In this document: piece by piece, positions 53,870 through 61,715 of the stretch
Position numbering within the stretch: position 1 is the stretch's first letter
How the letters are laid out: the number at the start of each line of letters is the position of its first letter
From: JALYUA01 sp038239305
Lineage (GTDB): Bacteria; Acidobacteriota; Thermoanaerobaculia; UBA5066; Gp7-AA6
Length of the DNA stretch: 64,000 nt
Direction of reading: 5' to 3'
NCBI GenBank assembly: GCA_038239305.1
Contig: JBBSEW010000001.1
Location: 62,001-126,000 of the forward strand
Notes under the pieces: generated by a model
Seen by the model: only the letters and a program-made list of their open reading frames with translations
Database searches by the model: none
What the model was told of the DNA's origin: nothing
Made by a program: the position numbers and the translations under genes

Positions 53870-53915
53870 GTTCGATTGATCGCGAGATCATGAGATCGCG
53901 AGATCGCGAGATTCG
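53870..53915. repeat. Dispersed GATCGCGAG-type repeat, copy 2
   Basis: Matches 2077-2122 at 43 of 46 positions and is a few dozen bases from the stop of the cytochrome c gene. Same orientation as copy 1 relative to the plus strand. The upstream ~15 bases are also similar, so the repeat unit is probably ~60 bases. Confidence 0.7.
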
Positions 53916-53955
53916 AACTCCCTGGCCATCACTCTTCCCTCAGGACCCCCCTTCC

Positions 53956-54510
53956 CTATTTGCCCGACGGCTCCTTCATCTCGTCGTGGTGCTTTTCGGA
54001 CTGCTCTCCGGCCGCCCTCAGTTCTTTCTGTTCTTCATTGGTGAGCTCGGGGAGGTGCCGCAGGAAGGCGACGATCTTCCAGATCTCCTCCGGCTTGTGG
54101 GTCGGGGAGAAGGCCGGCATTCCGGTGGCTCGGATTCCGTTCGAGACGATCCAGTAGAGCTCACCGTCGGGTCGCCCCTGGATGCGAGGCAGGGTCAGGT
54201 CCGGCGCGGGAGGATTGAGGCCCTGGCCGATCTCCCCGGCATCGACACCCGTCGCTCCATGGCACACGACGCAGTTCTCGCGGAAGTGCGCGAGCCCCGC
54301 CTTCCACGTGGCGGCGGTAGGAGGGAGCGGGTTGTGGCTGGCGGAGGCGCGGCGCGCGATCGACCGGTTCAATGCCCACGAAGCTACCCGTGTCTCCATC
54401 CGGGAAGGAGCCTCGGTCGCGGCGACGTTGTAGCCGCCCACGGCCAGATAGGCCGCGATGATGAGTCCGACCAGAAAGAACCCCATCATGATGCCGGAAA
54501 AGAATCTCAT
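53956..54510 (-). CDS. Membrane-anchored c-type cytochrome
   Basis: 184 residues. One N-terminal membrane helix (~5-25) leaves the rest in the periplasm. Haem-binding CVVCH is at 80-84, and the distal methionine is likely in 'ATGMPAFSPTHKPEEIW' ~45 residues later. The last 20 residues are Lys/Glu/His-rich. ATG 54510 has TAAGGAGGAGAGGCG upstream. It follows the CDF gene by 19 bases and is the third gene of a leftward Mo-enzyme/CDF/cytochrome group; the acceptor or donor is unknown. Confidence 0.92.
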   Translation of the reverse strand: MRFFSGIMMGFFLVGLIIAAYLAVGGYNVAATEAPSRMETRVASWALNRSIARRASASHNPLPPTAATWKAGLAHFRENCVVCHGATGVDAGEIGQGLNPPAPDLTLPRIQGRPDGELYWIVSNGIRATGMPAFSPTHKPEEIWKIVAFLRHLPELTNEEQKELRAAGEQSEKHHDEMKEPSGK

Positions 54511-54529
54511 CGCCTCTCCTCCTTAGCCT

Positions 54530-55468
54530 TCACGCGTGCCCGCGATTCGACGCGTGGCATGTCATCTCGCTCCCCCACTCGACCTGAATCGTTGCATGAT
54601 CAACGCCCGCCGCCTCCTGAAGCAGAAGCTGGACCGCGGCCAGAACGTCGGCGCGGGCCGTGTCGGCCGATGCACGAATGTGGACGCTGGCGGAATGGAC
54701 GCCGGACGTCAGAGTCCAGAAGTGCAGATCATGGAGGGCCTCCACGCCCGGCACGCGGAGAATCCGGTCGCGCACGGCGGCCACGTCGATGTCTCCGGGC
54801 GCGCCCTCGAGCAGGATATGCGCCGACTGACGAAGAAGGGAGACGCCGCGCGGCAGGATGAAGAGCGCGACGCACGCGGAGACAGCGGGATCGATCCAGG
54901 TCCAGCCGGTCGCCGGGATGAGCAGGGCCGCGGCGAGAACCGCCGCGGACCCCAGCATGTCGCTGAAGACCTCCAGGTATGCCGCACGCATGTTGAGATT
55001 GTTGACGTGCGCATGGCCGTGAGACAGGAGCCGCATCGAAACGACGTTCGCCGCGACGGCGAGGACCGCGACGACGAGCATGATCCGCGGCTGCACCTCG
55101 ACGGGAGACCGGAATCGCAGGACCGACTCGACGAGGATGCCCGCGGATAGAAGCAGCAGAACCTGAGCGTTGACGAACGCGGCCAGGATCTCGGCTCGGT
55201 AGAGGCCGAATGTGTGCTTTCGGGTCGGCGCCCGGTCGGCGACCGACATCGCTGCGTAGGCGAGCGTCAGGGAGGCGAGGTCGGCGAAGAGGTGAGCCGC
55301 GTCGGCGAGGAGGGCGAGGCTGCCGGAAAAGACTCCGCCGCCGACCTCGAGGGCGAGGATTGCGACGGTGAGAAGAAGGGCCGACCGGAGACGCCGCCGG
55401 CGGTAGATCCGGGATTGGGCGTCTCCGGAAATCGACTCGGGCCCGGTTTCGTGCGAGGTGCCGGTCAT
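54530..55468 (-). CDS. Cation diffusion facilitator (CzcD-like)
   Basis: 312 residues with six membrane helices. Metal-site motifs are 'DAAHLFADLASLT' (helix 2, His-x3-Asp) and 'EVFSDMLGSA' (helix 5, Glu-x3-Asp). A His-containing loop 'LSHGHAHVNN' sits between helices 4 and 5, and a cytoplasmic ferredoxin-like C-terminal domain begins around residue 205. It exports divalent cations such as Zn, Cd or Co from the cytosol with proton antiport. Start ATG 55468 overlaps the Mo-enzyme stop as ATGA. The metal is not deducible with confidence. Confidence 0.92.
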   Translation of the reverse strand: MTGTSHETGPESISGDAQSRIYRRRRLRSALLLTVAILALEVGGGVFSGSLALLADAAHLFADLASLTLAYAAMSVADRAPTRKHTFGLYRAEILAAFVNAQVLLLLSAGILVESVLRFRSPVEVQPRIMLVVAVLAVAANVVSMRLLSHGHAHVNNLNMRAAYLEVFSDMLGSAAVLAAALLIPATGWTWIDPAVSACVALFILPRGVSLLRQSAHILLEGAPGDIDVAAVRDRILRVPGVEALHDLHFWTLTSGVHSASVHIRASADTARADVLAAVQLLLQEAAGVDHATIQVEWGSEMTCHASNRGHA

Positions 55469-57507
55469 CCTTCGAGAAAGAGAGCCTCCACCTCCACCCG
55501 AGCGTCGTTGAAGCAGGCGCCTCCGCCGAGATCCGCGAGAGTGTCGGGGGCGAGCGCCGAGGCCGTCGAGACGCCGTACACGTTGTGGCTCCAGAGTCCC
55601 TTCGAAAGAACGACGACGCCGGGGCGGACGTCCTCGTGGACGCGCGCGAGGCAGAGGACCTCTCCCCCGCCGTTCCAGATTCGCACGCGTGCTCCGTCCC
55701 GGATCTGCCGTGGCGTCGCGTCGAGGGGGTGAATCTCGGCCGACGCCTTGTCCCGCGTCAGCTCTCCGAGCGTCGAGCTGATCGTGCGGTCGTTGGCTGG
55801 CGAGATCAGGGCGAGGGGAAATTGCCCGGTGCCCGGGTCTTCGCGGTAGGCGTAGAGCCCGCCCGGAGCCTCGGCATCGAGCTCGGGTGGAACGAGGTGC
55901 ACCTTCCGATCCGCCGTCCGGGGGAACACGTCCACGAACTGCACGGGAGCGTCGCCGAATTCGGGCCGGGCCGCTTTGCCGGAGTCGAGGGTCGTGCGCA
56001 ACGAGGGTTCGCGCGGATGGTCCCGGAGAATCTCGCGGGTCAGCTCCGCAGCCGACTCGGGGTCGCCGTCGCGGAACACCCCCGTGCGGCGGCAGAGCTC
56101 GGCGAAGACCGTGTGGTTCGGCCGGGATTCTCCGACCGGCGCAATCACCGGGAGGGCTTCCTGGAGCACGTATGCGCCGTAGCCGCGCGAGAGCTCATCC
56201 CGCTCGAGGAAGGTCGTGGCGGGAAGGACAACGTCCGCATACAGCGCCGTGTCCGTCATGACCGGGTCGAACACGACGGTGAACAGATCCTCCCGCAGGA
56301 GACCCGCCCGGACCTTTTCCTGCGCCGGCAGGATCATCAGGGGATTGCAGTTGTAGACGAAGAGCAGACGGATCGGGCGCTCCTGCGCGAGGAGAGCCTC
56401 ACCCGTGAGATTCATGTTGATCTCCCGCGAGGGACAGGGATCCGCGTGAGCGGCTTGCAGGGAGTCGAGCCCCCAGATCCCCGAGTTGGACAGCGTGTAC
56501 CCGCCTCCACGCAAGCCGAACTTTCCTCCGACGGCGGGGAGCGCGAGGACGGCAGCGATTCCCGAGCCGCCGTTGCGATTGCGCTCGAGCCCCCATCCGC
56601 ATCGGATCGCCGCGGGCGACGACTCGGCGTACCACCGGGCCAGGAGTTCGAGGTCCTCGGCGGGCACGCCGGAGACCGACGCGGCGCGGACGAACGTCCA
56701 CGGCTCGGCGCGCCGGCGCAGCTCGTCGGCTCCCGTCGTGTGCCGGTCGAGGAACTCCTGGTCGGCGGCGCCCGATTCGAAGAGGAATCGGTGGATCGAA
56801 AGCGCGATCGGCAGATCAGTTCCGGGCCGCGGCGCGAGGTGAAGATCCGCCTGCGCGGCGAGGCGCGTGCGCCGGGGATCGACGACGACGAGCCGGCCTC
56901 CCGCTCGCCGCGATTCCTGGAGGTACGGCACGAGATGGATGCCGGTCGCCGGCGGGTTCGCCCCCCACACGATCGTGAGCCGGGCGCTGGCGTAGTCCGG
57001 AAAGGCGATTCCCGCCATCTTTCCGTAGAGGCCCATGGCGGCCCGGCTCGCCGGAGCCGAACAGACGGTCCGGGCGAGGCGGGAAGCACCGAGCCGCGAA
57101 AACAGGCGGGCATCGGTCGTGTCCTGCGAAAGCAGCCCGTTCGACCCTCCGTACGACAGCGGCAGGATCGATTCGCCTTCGCCACGCGCCGAGAGATCGG
57201 AAAGGCGATCGGCGATCGCCGTCAGAGCCTCGTCCCAGGAAACCGGTCGGAAGCGCCCGTCTCCCTTCGGTCCGACTCGCATCCGGGGGACCCGCACGCG
57301 CGACGGCCCGTGCACGTGCTCGGGCAGCCGACGCACTTTCGCGCAGATGTAGCCCCCGGTCAGGGGGTTCGTCCGGCTCCCTCCGACGGAAACGACCTGG
57401 CCGTTCTCGATACCGACTTCCAGACTGCAGGCGTCCGGGCAGTCGAGGGGACAGGCGCTCGAGGCGAGGACCGGGGGGGACGGCGAGGGGTCGGCGGCGG
57501 CTTCCAT
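55465..57507 (-). CDS. Molybdopterin oxidoreductase (DMSO reductase superfamily)
   Basis: 680 residues. The N-terminal [4Fe-4S] motif is C19-x3-C23-x3-C27 ... C55 in 'ACPLDCPDACSLEV' and 'GGYICAKV' (with the conserved Lys57). Then come the molybdopterin core ('VSWDEALTAIADRL', 'ANDRTISSTLGELTR' region) and the C-terminal cap. No twin-arginine signal is seen, so a cytosolic enzyme is likely. The Mo ligand may be the Ser in 'RTVCSAP', as in some branches, but I am unsure. The substrate is unknown: the branch resembles uncharacterised FdhF/NarB-like proteins. First gene of a three-gene leftward group, and its stop codon overlaps the CDF start. Confidence 0.87.
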   Translation of the reverse strand: MEAAADPSPSPPVLASSACPLDCPDACSLEVGIENGQVVSVGGSRTNPLTGGYICAKVRRLPEHVHGPSRVRVPRMRVGPKGDGRFRPVSWDEALTAIADRLSDLSARGEGESILPLSYGGSNGLLSQDTTDARLFSRLGASRLARTVCSAPASRAAMGLYGKMAGIAFPDYASARLTIVWGANPPATGIHLVPYLQESRRAGGRLVVVDPRRTRLAAQADLHLAPRPGTDLPIALSIHRFLFESGAADQEFLDRHTTGADELRRRAEPWTFVRAASVSGVPAEDLELLARWYAESSPAAIRCGWGLERNRNGGSGIAAVLALPAVGGKFGLRGGGYTLSNSGIWGLDSLQAAHADPCPSREINMNLTGEALLAQERPIRLLFVYNCNPLMILPAQEKVRAGLLREDLFTVVFDPVMTDTALYADVVLPATTFLERDELSRGYGAYVLQEALPVIAPVGESRPNHTVFAELCRRTGVFRDGDPESAAELTREILRDHPREPSLRTTLDSGKAARPEFGDAPVQFVDVFPRTADRKVHLVPPELDAEAPGGLYAYREDPGTGQFPLALISPANDRTISSTLGELTRDKASAEIHPLDATPRQIRDGARVRIWNGGGEVLCLARVHEDVRPGVVVLSKGLWSHNVYGVSTASALAPDTLADLGGGACFNDARVEVEALFLEG

Positions 57508-57749
57508 TCCTCGATTCTACGGCTCGCCGGGGTTCGCCCGGCATTCCGTCTCCCGGGCCCGGGCTGCGCCGGGGTGCCTTCCCGCCATTTCGGGGTCGCC
57601 GTCCGACGCCCCCGTCTTTCGGGCCCTTTCTGGACAGATTCCCGGCCGAAAGATTTCTCATGCTCATTCATGATCGGTTCACACCCGTCTCTTTACACTC
57701 CACGACGAATTAAGGCCGGCGCAATGTGCGTCGTCCATAGGAGACGAAA

Positions 57750-58028
57750 ATGAACAAGACCATCGCCCGCATCCTCTCGATCGGTATCGCTGTTGCTCTT
57801 CCGACGGGTCTCATCGCGCAGACGACCACGACGACGACCAAGTCCACGGACAAGCCGGCCGCGACGGCCCCTGCCCAGACCGAGTCGAAGTCCTCCTCGA
57901 CGTCTTCCACGATGACCAACGACGGCACCACGAAGACCACCAAGAAGAAGACCTCCAAGAAGAAGCACACCGCGAAGAAGTCGACGGACACCACGAAGAG
58001 CGAGACCAAGACCGAGACCAAGCAGTAA
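57750..58028 (+). CDS. Small secreted Thr/Lys-rich low-complexity protein
   Basis: 92 residues. ATG 57750 follows CATAGGAGACGAAA. A signal peptide (~1-23, ending 'GLIAQ') leads to an almost pure Thr, Lys, Ser, Ala and Glu tail ('TTTTTTKSTDKPAATAPAQT', 'KTTKKKTSKKKHTAKK'). It is expected to be disordered, basic and extracytoplasmic. A strong terminator follows 22 bases downstream, so it is probably a monocistronic, well-expressed message. No family function is known; similar low-complexity peptides occur in many soil bacteria. Confidence 0.75.
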   Translation: MNKTIARILSIGIAVALPTGLIAQTTTTTTKSTDKPAATAPAQTESKSSSTSSTMTNDGTTKTTKKKTSKKKHTAKKSTDTTKSETKTETKQ

Positions 58029-58049
58029 CTTTTTCTCGATCCGTTTCGG

Positions 58050-58083
58050 AAAGCGCGCCAGCGAAAGCCGGCGCGCTTTTTTT
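58050..58083 (+). terminator. Intrinsic terminator of the 57750 gene
   Basis: Perfect 10-base stem AAAGCGCGCC / GGCGCGCTTT with an 8-base loop, followed by a run of T residues. Confidence 0.92.
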
Positions 58084-58124
58084 GTTCTGTCGCTGGCCGT
58101 TTCCCGTCCCGCCTCATACCGAAA

Positions 58125-59447
58125 TCAGGGACACGTGTTGAACGCCGCCGTGTCCTGGATCGGGAGAAAGGCCACACCCGCGTCGTTGGTGTAGATGCGA
58201 ACGGCGTGCGTGCTGGTGTCGGTCACGGTGGTCGTGACCTCGACGTCTGTCAGGCCCCCCGCGAACACCCAGTACTTTCCGTTCGGCAGGCCGCAGCCGT
58301 TGATCACCTTCACGACGAGCTCGAGATTGCTGGCCGCGAAGAACCAGAAATAACCTGTGTCCGACGAGATCGGGACGGCGTGGCCGATGCCGCTGGTTCC
58401 CTGCGCCGGAACCCGCCATCCCGTCTGAACCTTGAAGCGGCCGGCGTTCAGGCAGAGAGTGGTCGCATCGACGACGCAGGGGCCGCCGATGTTGATGCGG
58501 CCGATCTGGTTCGCGCCGTTCTCGGTGAACCAGATGTTTCCGTCCTGGCCGGTGGCGATACCCGACGGCGACGAGTTCGCGGTGGGGATCAGGTACTCCG
58601 ACACGATGCCGGTGGGCGAAATACGCCCCAGCTTGCCCGACGCGGCTTCGGTGAACCAGACGGCCCCGTCCGGGCCCGCCGTGATCCCCGTCGGACGCGA
58701 TGCTGCGGTCGGGAGCGGAAACTCGGAAAAAGCGCCTCCCGTCGTGACTCGTCCGATTCGACCCGCGAGGCTCTCCGTGAACCAGAGATTGCCATCGGGT
58801 CCGCTCGTGATCCCGAGGGGAGCGGTGTTGAAGCCGGGAACGACGAACTCGCTGACGACGCCGGACGGCGTAATCCGGCCGATCCGGCCTAGGGTCTCGG
58901 TGAACCAGAGATTTCCGTCGGAGCCGGCGGCGATGCCCCCGAGTCCTGGCGTCGACGAGAGCACCGGATAGGTGGTGATCGTCCCGTCGGTGCGGATCGC
59001 GCCGATTCGCCCGGAGGCATCCGTGAACCAGAGCCGGCCGTCGGGCCCCGCGGCCATTCCCTGGGGAGAGACGAGGGGCGGACCGGACGAGACCGCGTCG
59101 TATTCGAGGGCAAATCCCGTGGTGGACATACGGCCGATCTTTCCGACGCTCGATTCCGTGAACCAGAGCTCCGAGTCCGTCCCCGTCGCGATCGCGCTGG
59201 GGCCGGAGGAAGACGTCGCCGCCGCGTAGTCGATGACCAGGCCGCCCGTAGAGACACGGCCGATCCGGCCCGACCGGTTCTCGGTGAACCAGAGCGCCCC
59301 GTCGGGCCCGCGGACGATCCCTTCGGGCCCGGAGTCGGCGGTGGGAATGGCGAACTCGGTGAACGTCTGCGCGGGAGCGACGCGGGAGAGGAGGGCGAGG
59401 GTGGCGATGGTAAGGGCGCTGGCGAGGCGGAGCGGGGTAAGGCGCAT
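58125..59447 (-). CDS. Secreted NHL/virginiamycin-B-lyase-like beta-propeller with C-terminal beta domain
   Basis: 440 residues from ATG 59447 (GAGAGG upstream). A signal peptide (~1-27) precedes at least seven repeats of the form G-P-D-G-x-L-W-F-T-E-x-x-x-x-x-I-G-R-I, the propeller blades shared with virginiamycin B lyase ('SGPEGIVRGPDGALWFTENR' is the first). The last ~110 residues are a Cys-bounded beta domain with 'YFWFFAASNLELVVKVINGC' and 'GLTDVEVTTTVTDTSTHAV', a module I associate with secreted proteins of Acidobacteriota-like genomes. Hydrolase activity is not implied by the fold. Function unknown. Confidence 0.82.
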   Translation of the reverse strand: MRLTPLRLASALTIATLALLSRVAPAQTFTEFAIPTADSGPEGIVRGPDGALWFTENRSGRIGRVSTGGLVIDYAAATSSSGPSAIATGTDSELWFTESSVGKIGRMSTTGFALEYDAVSSGPPLVSPQGMAAGPDGRLWFTDASGRIGAIRTDGTITTYPVLSSTPGLGGIAAGSDGNLWFTETLGRIGRITPSGVVSEFVVPGFNTAPLGITSGPDGNLWFTESLAGRIGRVTTGGAFSEFPLPTAASRPTGITAGPDGAVWFTEAASGKLGRISPTGIVSEYLIPTANSSPSGIATGQDGNIWFTENGANQIGRINIGGPCVVDATTLCLNAGRFKVQTGWRVPAQGTSGIGHAVPISSDTGYFWFFAASNLELVVKVINGCGLPNGKYWVFAGGLTDVEVTTTVTDTSTHAVRIYTNDAGVAFLPIQDTAAFNTCP

Positions 59448-59566
59448 GGGGACCTCTCGGGTTAGAGTCCCATTGTTCAGCATCTCCCTTCCCGGTAGAA
59501 GTCGTGTCCCGGGTCGGTCTTCCCGGAGTGCGCTCGAAACACCGAGGAAGGCTCGCCCGTCTCTCC

Positions 59567-59616
59567 GCGTGTTATGTTTCTCGACCCCTCAGCGGCCCCA
59601 TCGTCTAGGGGTTAGG
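59567..59616 (+). repeat. Direct repeat: duplicated upstream region plus 5' third of tRNA-Glu
   Basis: These 50 bases (GCGTGTTATG ... GGGGTTAGG) recur at 59731-59780 with a single difference. They contain ~27 bases before the tRNA and the first 23 bases of tRNA-Glu (acceptor and D-arm). The copy lacks the anticodon and T arms, so it is a truncated pseudo-tRNA with an intact upstream region. The centre-to-centre spacing is 164 bases. Confidence 0.9.
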
Positions 59617-59674
59617 GCCCGACTCGTCGCGGCTGCTCCTCGCCCGGGCCCGGACACGGCTGGCTCCTTTCAGC

Positions 59675-59696
59675 GGGGGGCACGTGTGTGCCCCCC
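59675..59696. terminator. Strong hairpin between the two tRNA-Glu copies
   Basis: GGGGGGCAC (59675-59683), loop GTGT, GTGCCCCCC (59688-59696): a perfect 9-base stem followed by a C-rich stretch, not a T-run. It could stop transcription from the truncated copy or be a folding element of the junction. The terminator label is tentative. Confidence 0.45.
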
Positions 59697-59757
59697 GAAC
59701 CCCCCCGCAGGCCTCTCGGCTCAAACCTTCGCGTGTTATGTTTCTCGACCCCTCTGC

Positions 59758-59832
59758 GGCCCCATCGTCTAGGGGTTAGGACACGGCTCTTTCAAGGCCG
59801 ACGCACGGGTTCGAATCCCGTTGGGGCCGCCA
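59758..59832 (+). tRNA. tRNA-Glu (TTC)
   Basis: Acceptor arms GGCCCCA (59758-59764) and TGGGGCC (59822-59828), discriminator G, encoded CCA 59830-59832. The anticodon loop CTTTCAA gives TTC. The T-arm 'GGGTTCGAATCCC' is canonical. The 3' part is overlapped antisense by the integrase coding sequence, as expected for a tRNA attachment site. Charged tRNA-Glu is also the substrate of HemA. Confidence 0.97.
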
Positions 59833-61080
59833 CTTTCCTTCCAATGACTTAGCACCGTTCTGAGCAACGGCGCTTTCGTCCGTCGCGCAGCCCTCGCGCA
59901 GCCCGTTGGAGTTTTCCGCAGATCCGACGAGTTCCACCGCGTCCCGAAGATGCGCAGGAGAGAGGTGCGCGTACCGGATCGTCATGCGAATGTCGGCGTG
60001 ACCCAAGAGTTCCTGAATCGTGCGCAGGGGCGTACCAGCGATCGCAAGCCACGAGGCAAACGTGTGACGGATGGAGTGGGGCGTCAGCTCCGGGCGGACT
60101 CCCGCAAGGCGTTTCGCCACAGAGAAGGCCCTCTGAACCTCGCGGCCCGGTAGCGGCGAGCCGTCTGCCCGGGTAAACACTCGCGCGGCGCCCAATCCTC
60201 GTGGGAGGCTCAACAGGAGAGCTCTCAGACCGTCGGAGATCGGAACCGTCTTGCGGCGACGGACCTTCTCCTGCGGGATCGAGAGGACACCCCGCTCGAA
60301 GTCCACATCAGCCCACGTAAGAGCGACGATTTCGCCCAGGCGCGAGCCGGTGTAGAGCAGGGTCTTGAAGATCGGCACGGTCGCGCGAAGCCGCTCGCGG
60401 TATTCGCCCGTCGCGATCGAATCCGGGCGCCGCCCTCCCCCGTACCGCCTCGGGTCAGGGGCGCCGAGACCGAGCTTGACGGGTCCGAGGGTCCGCAGCT
60501 GGCCGACGTACCGGCGCCACGCCGCCTCATCTTCGAAGGCGGAGATGAATCGGTCCCATTCCGCGCGCTCGAAGAAGATCAGCCGCCCGTTCTCCGATGG
60601 AAGCATCGGGACGGAGCCGCGGCGGATCGGATTGCGCTCGATCAGCCCCCAGGCCTCACCCTTGTTCAGGATCGCCTTCACGATGGCCCACTCGCGATTG
60701 ACCGTGCCCGGCTTCGCCTTCTTCGCGAGCCGCATCTGCCGGTACTTCTCGACGTCGATCGGCTTCAGCGAAGAGACGAGGCGATCGCCGAAGAACGGCA
60801 TGACGTTCTTGGAGATCGCGAACGTCGTGCGCTCGCGAGAGCCCTCGGACATCTGCGGGCAGTGCGTCTCCAGGTATGCCTGGGCGAGGGTGCGGAACGT
60901 GATTCGGTGGTTCTCGGTCCCGCGGCGCGCTGCAGCAGTCGCGAGACGCTGCTTGTAGATCGTGACCGCCTGGGCGTAGGAGACCCCGGAGAGCGTCTCT
61001 TGACGCTGGGCGCTCTTCTTCGTCCCGTCCGAGTAGTACCGGAGGACGTAGGAGCCATCAGAGCGTTTCTTGAGCGACAT
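59776..61080 (-). CDS. int: Tyrosine recombinase / integrase of the tRNA-Glu element
   Basis: 434 residues. Catalytic residues are recognisable: Arg247 in 'LLYTGSRLGEIVALTW', Lys near 272, His335 and Arg338 in 'LTPHSIRHTFASW', His361 in 'LLGHADIRMT' and the nucleophile Tyr370 in 'IRYAHLSP'. An N-terminal SAM-like DNA-binding domain (~60-165) precedes, and there is an unusual ~35-residue Gly/Arg insertion (~200-232). The final ~18 residues (W-R-P-Q-R-D-S-N-P-C ...) are read from the antisense of tRNA-Glu, typical for integrases adjacent to the tRNA into which the element has inserted. This places the attachment core in the 3' half of the tRNA. The right end lies beyond 64000. Confidence 0.95.
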   Translation of the reverse strand: MSLKKRSDGSYVLRYYSDGTKKSAQRQETLSGVSYAQAVTIYKQRLATAAARRGTENHRITFRTLAQAYLETHCPQMSEGSRERTTFAISKNVMPFFGDRLVSSLKPIDVEKYRQMRLAKKAKPGTVNREWAIVKAILNKGEAWGLIERNPIRRGSVPMLPSENGRLIFFERAEWDRFISAFEDEAAWRRYVGQLRTLGPVKLGLGAPDPRRYGGGRRPDSIATGEYRERLRATVPIFKTLLYTGSRLGEIVALTWADVDFERGVLSIPQEKVRRRKTVPISDGLRALLLSLPRGLGAARVFTRADGSPLPGREVQRAFSVAKRLAGVRPELTPHSIRHTFASWLAIAGTPLRTIQELLGHADIRMTIRYAHLSPAHLRDAVELVGSAENSNGLREGCATDESAVAQNGAKSLEGKWRPQRDSNPCVGLERAVS

Positions 61081-61092
61081 CGGTGCCTCCCC

Positions 61093-61671
61093 TCAGAGTC
61101 CGCGCTTCTCGAGCCAGCCCGCGACACGAGCCCGTGTCCAGCCGTGCTTCTCCAGATGGATGATGTGGGTCTCGAGAGTCCTGCCGGCGGAGCATCCGGC
61201 CTTGCCTGCAGGACAGGCGGTCGTCTGCTCCGAGAGCAGCTCCGGGAACTCCTCTGCGAGGAACGGGCCCGTCATGTTGCGAGGCTCAAGTCCGAGAGCG
61301 ACCCAAGCCGCGCCCAGCGCCGTGCTTCCGAGGATCGGCCCGTCGCCTACGGTCCGCTCGAAGGCCATGTCGCGTCGGCCCTGGGGATGAACCTTCGAAC
61401 CCTTCCGAATCGCGGCGGAGAGCTTGCCGTGTGACCGCTTTGCGCCAGATAGGCGCGATGGGCCCTTCTTGAGCCGCGGCGACTCGGCCACGGCAACGGT
61501 AAGAGCCTCCGCGATCGAGACCGGCTCGCCGCGTTCGTGAGCGACTTCGCGGCTGAGCCGCTCGAGATCGGCCCGCACCGGGGAATCCACGTAGAGGTTC
61601 AGACGGGTCGGCGTACCTATTTCCCGCGGTCGCCCGCGTCCCCGTTTCTTCGTCTCAAGAGCCACGGTCAT
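61093..61671 (-). CDS. Hypothetical DNA-binding-like protein of the mobile element
   Basis: 192 residues at most. It opens with 'KKRGRGRPREIG', an AT-hook-like Arg/Gly/Pro segment, then a ribbon-helix-helix-like stretch ('TRLNLYVDSPVRADLERLSR'), and ends with a helical 'THIIHLEKHGWTRARVAGWL'. The middle has Cys residues ('CPAGKAGC'). A near-consensus promoter ends only ~2 bases before the ATG at 61671, so translation probably begins downstream, perhaps leaderless at GTG 61665. The integrase begins 12 bases after its stop. A regulatory or excision-accessory role is inference. Confidence 0.6.
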   Translation of the reverse strand: MTVALETKKRGRGRPREIGTPTRLNLYVDSPVRADLERLSREVAHERGEPVSIAEALTVAVAESPRLKKGPSRLSGAKRSHGKLSAAIRKGSKVHPQGRRDMAFERTVGDGPILGSTALGAAWVALGLEPRNMTGPFLAEEFPELLSEQTTACPAGKAGCSAGRTLETHIIHLEKHGWTRARVAGWLEKRGL

Positions 61672-61672
61672 A

Positions 61673-61700
61673 TTTATACACCGCTAAATCAAGGTGTCAA
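61673..61700 (-). promoter_or_regulatory. Near-consensus sigma-70-type promoter
   Basis: On the minus strand, TTGACA (61700-61695), a 16-base spacer and TATAAA (61678-61673). Both hexamers match or nearly match consensus, unusual in this GC-rich window. It would start transcription at about 61666, beside the GTG at 61665, driving the AT-hook/RHH gene and int. Confidence 0.8.
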
Positions 61701-61715
61701 GAACAATCTCTTGCC

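Noticed and set aside
59594..59640. First copy of the tRNA-Glu sequence as a functional tRNA
   Set aside because: Only the first 23 bases match; the anticodon and T arms are missing.
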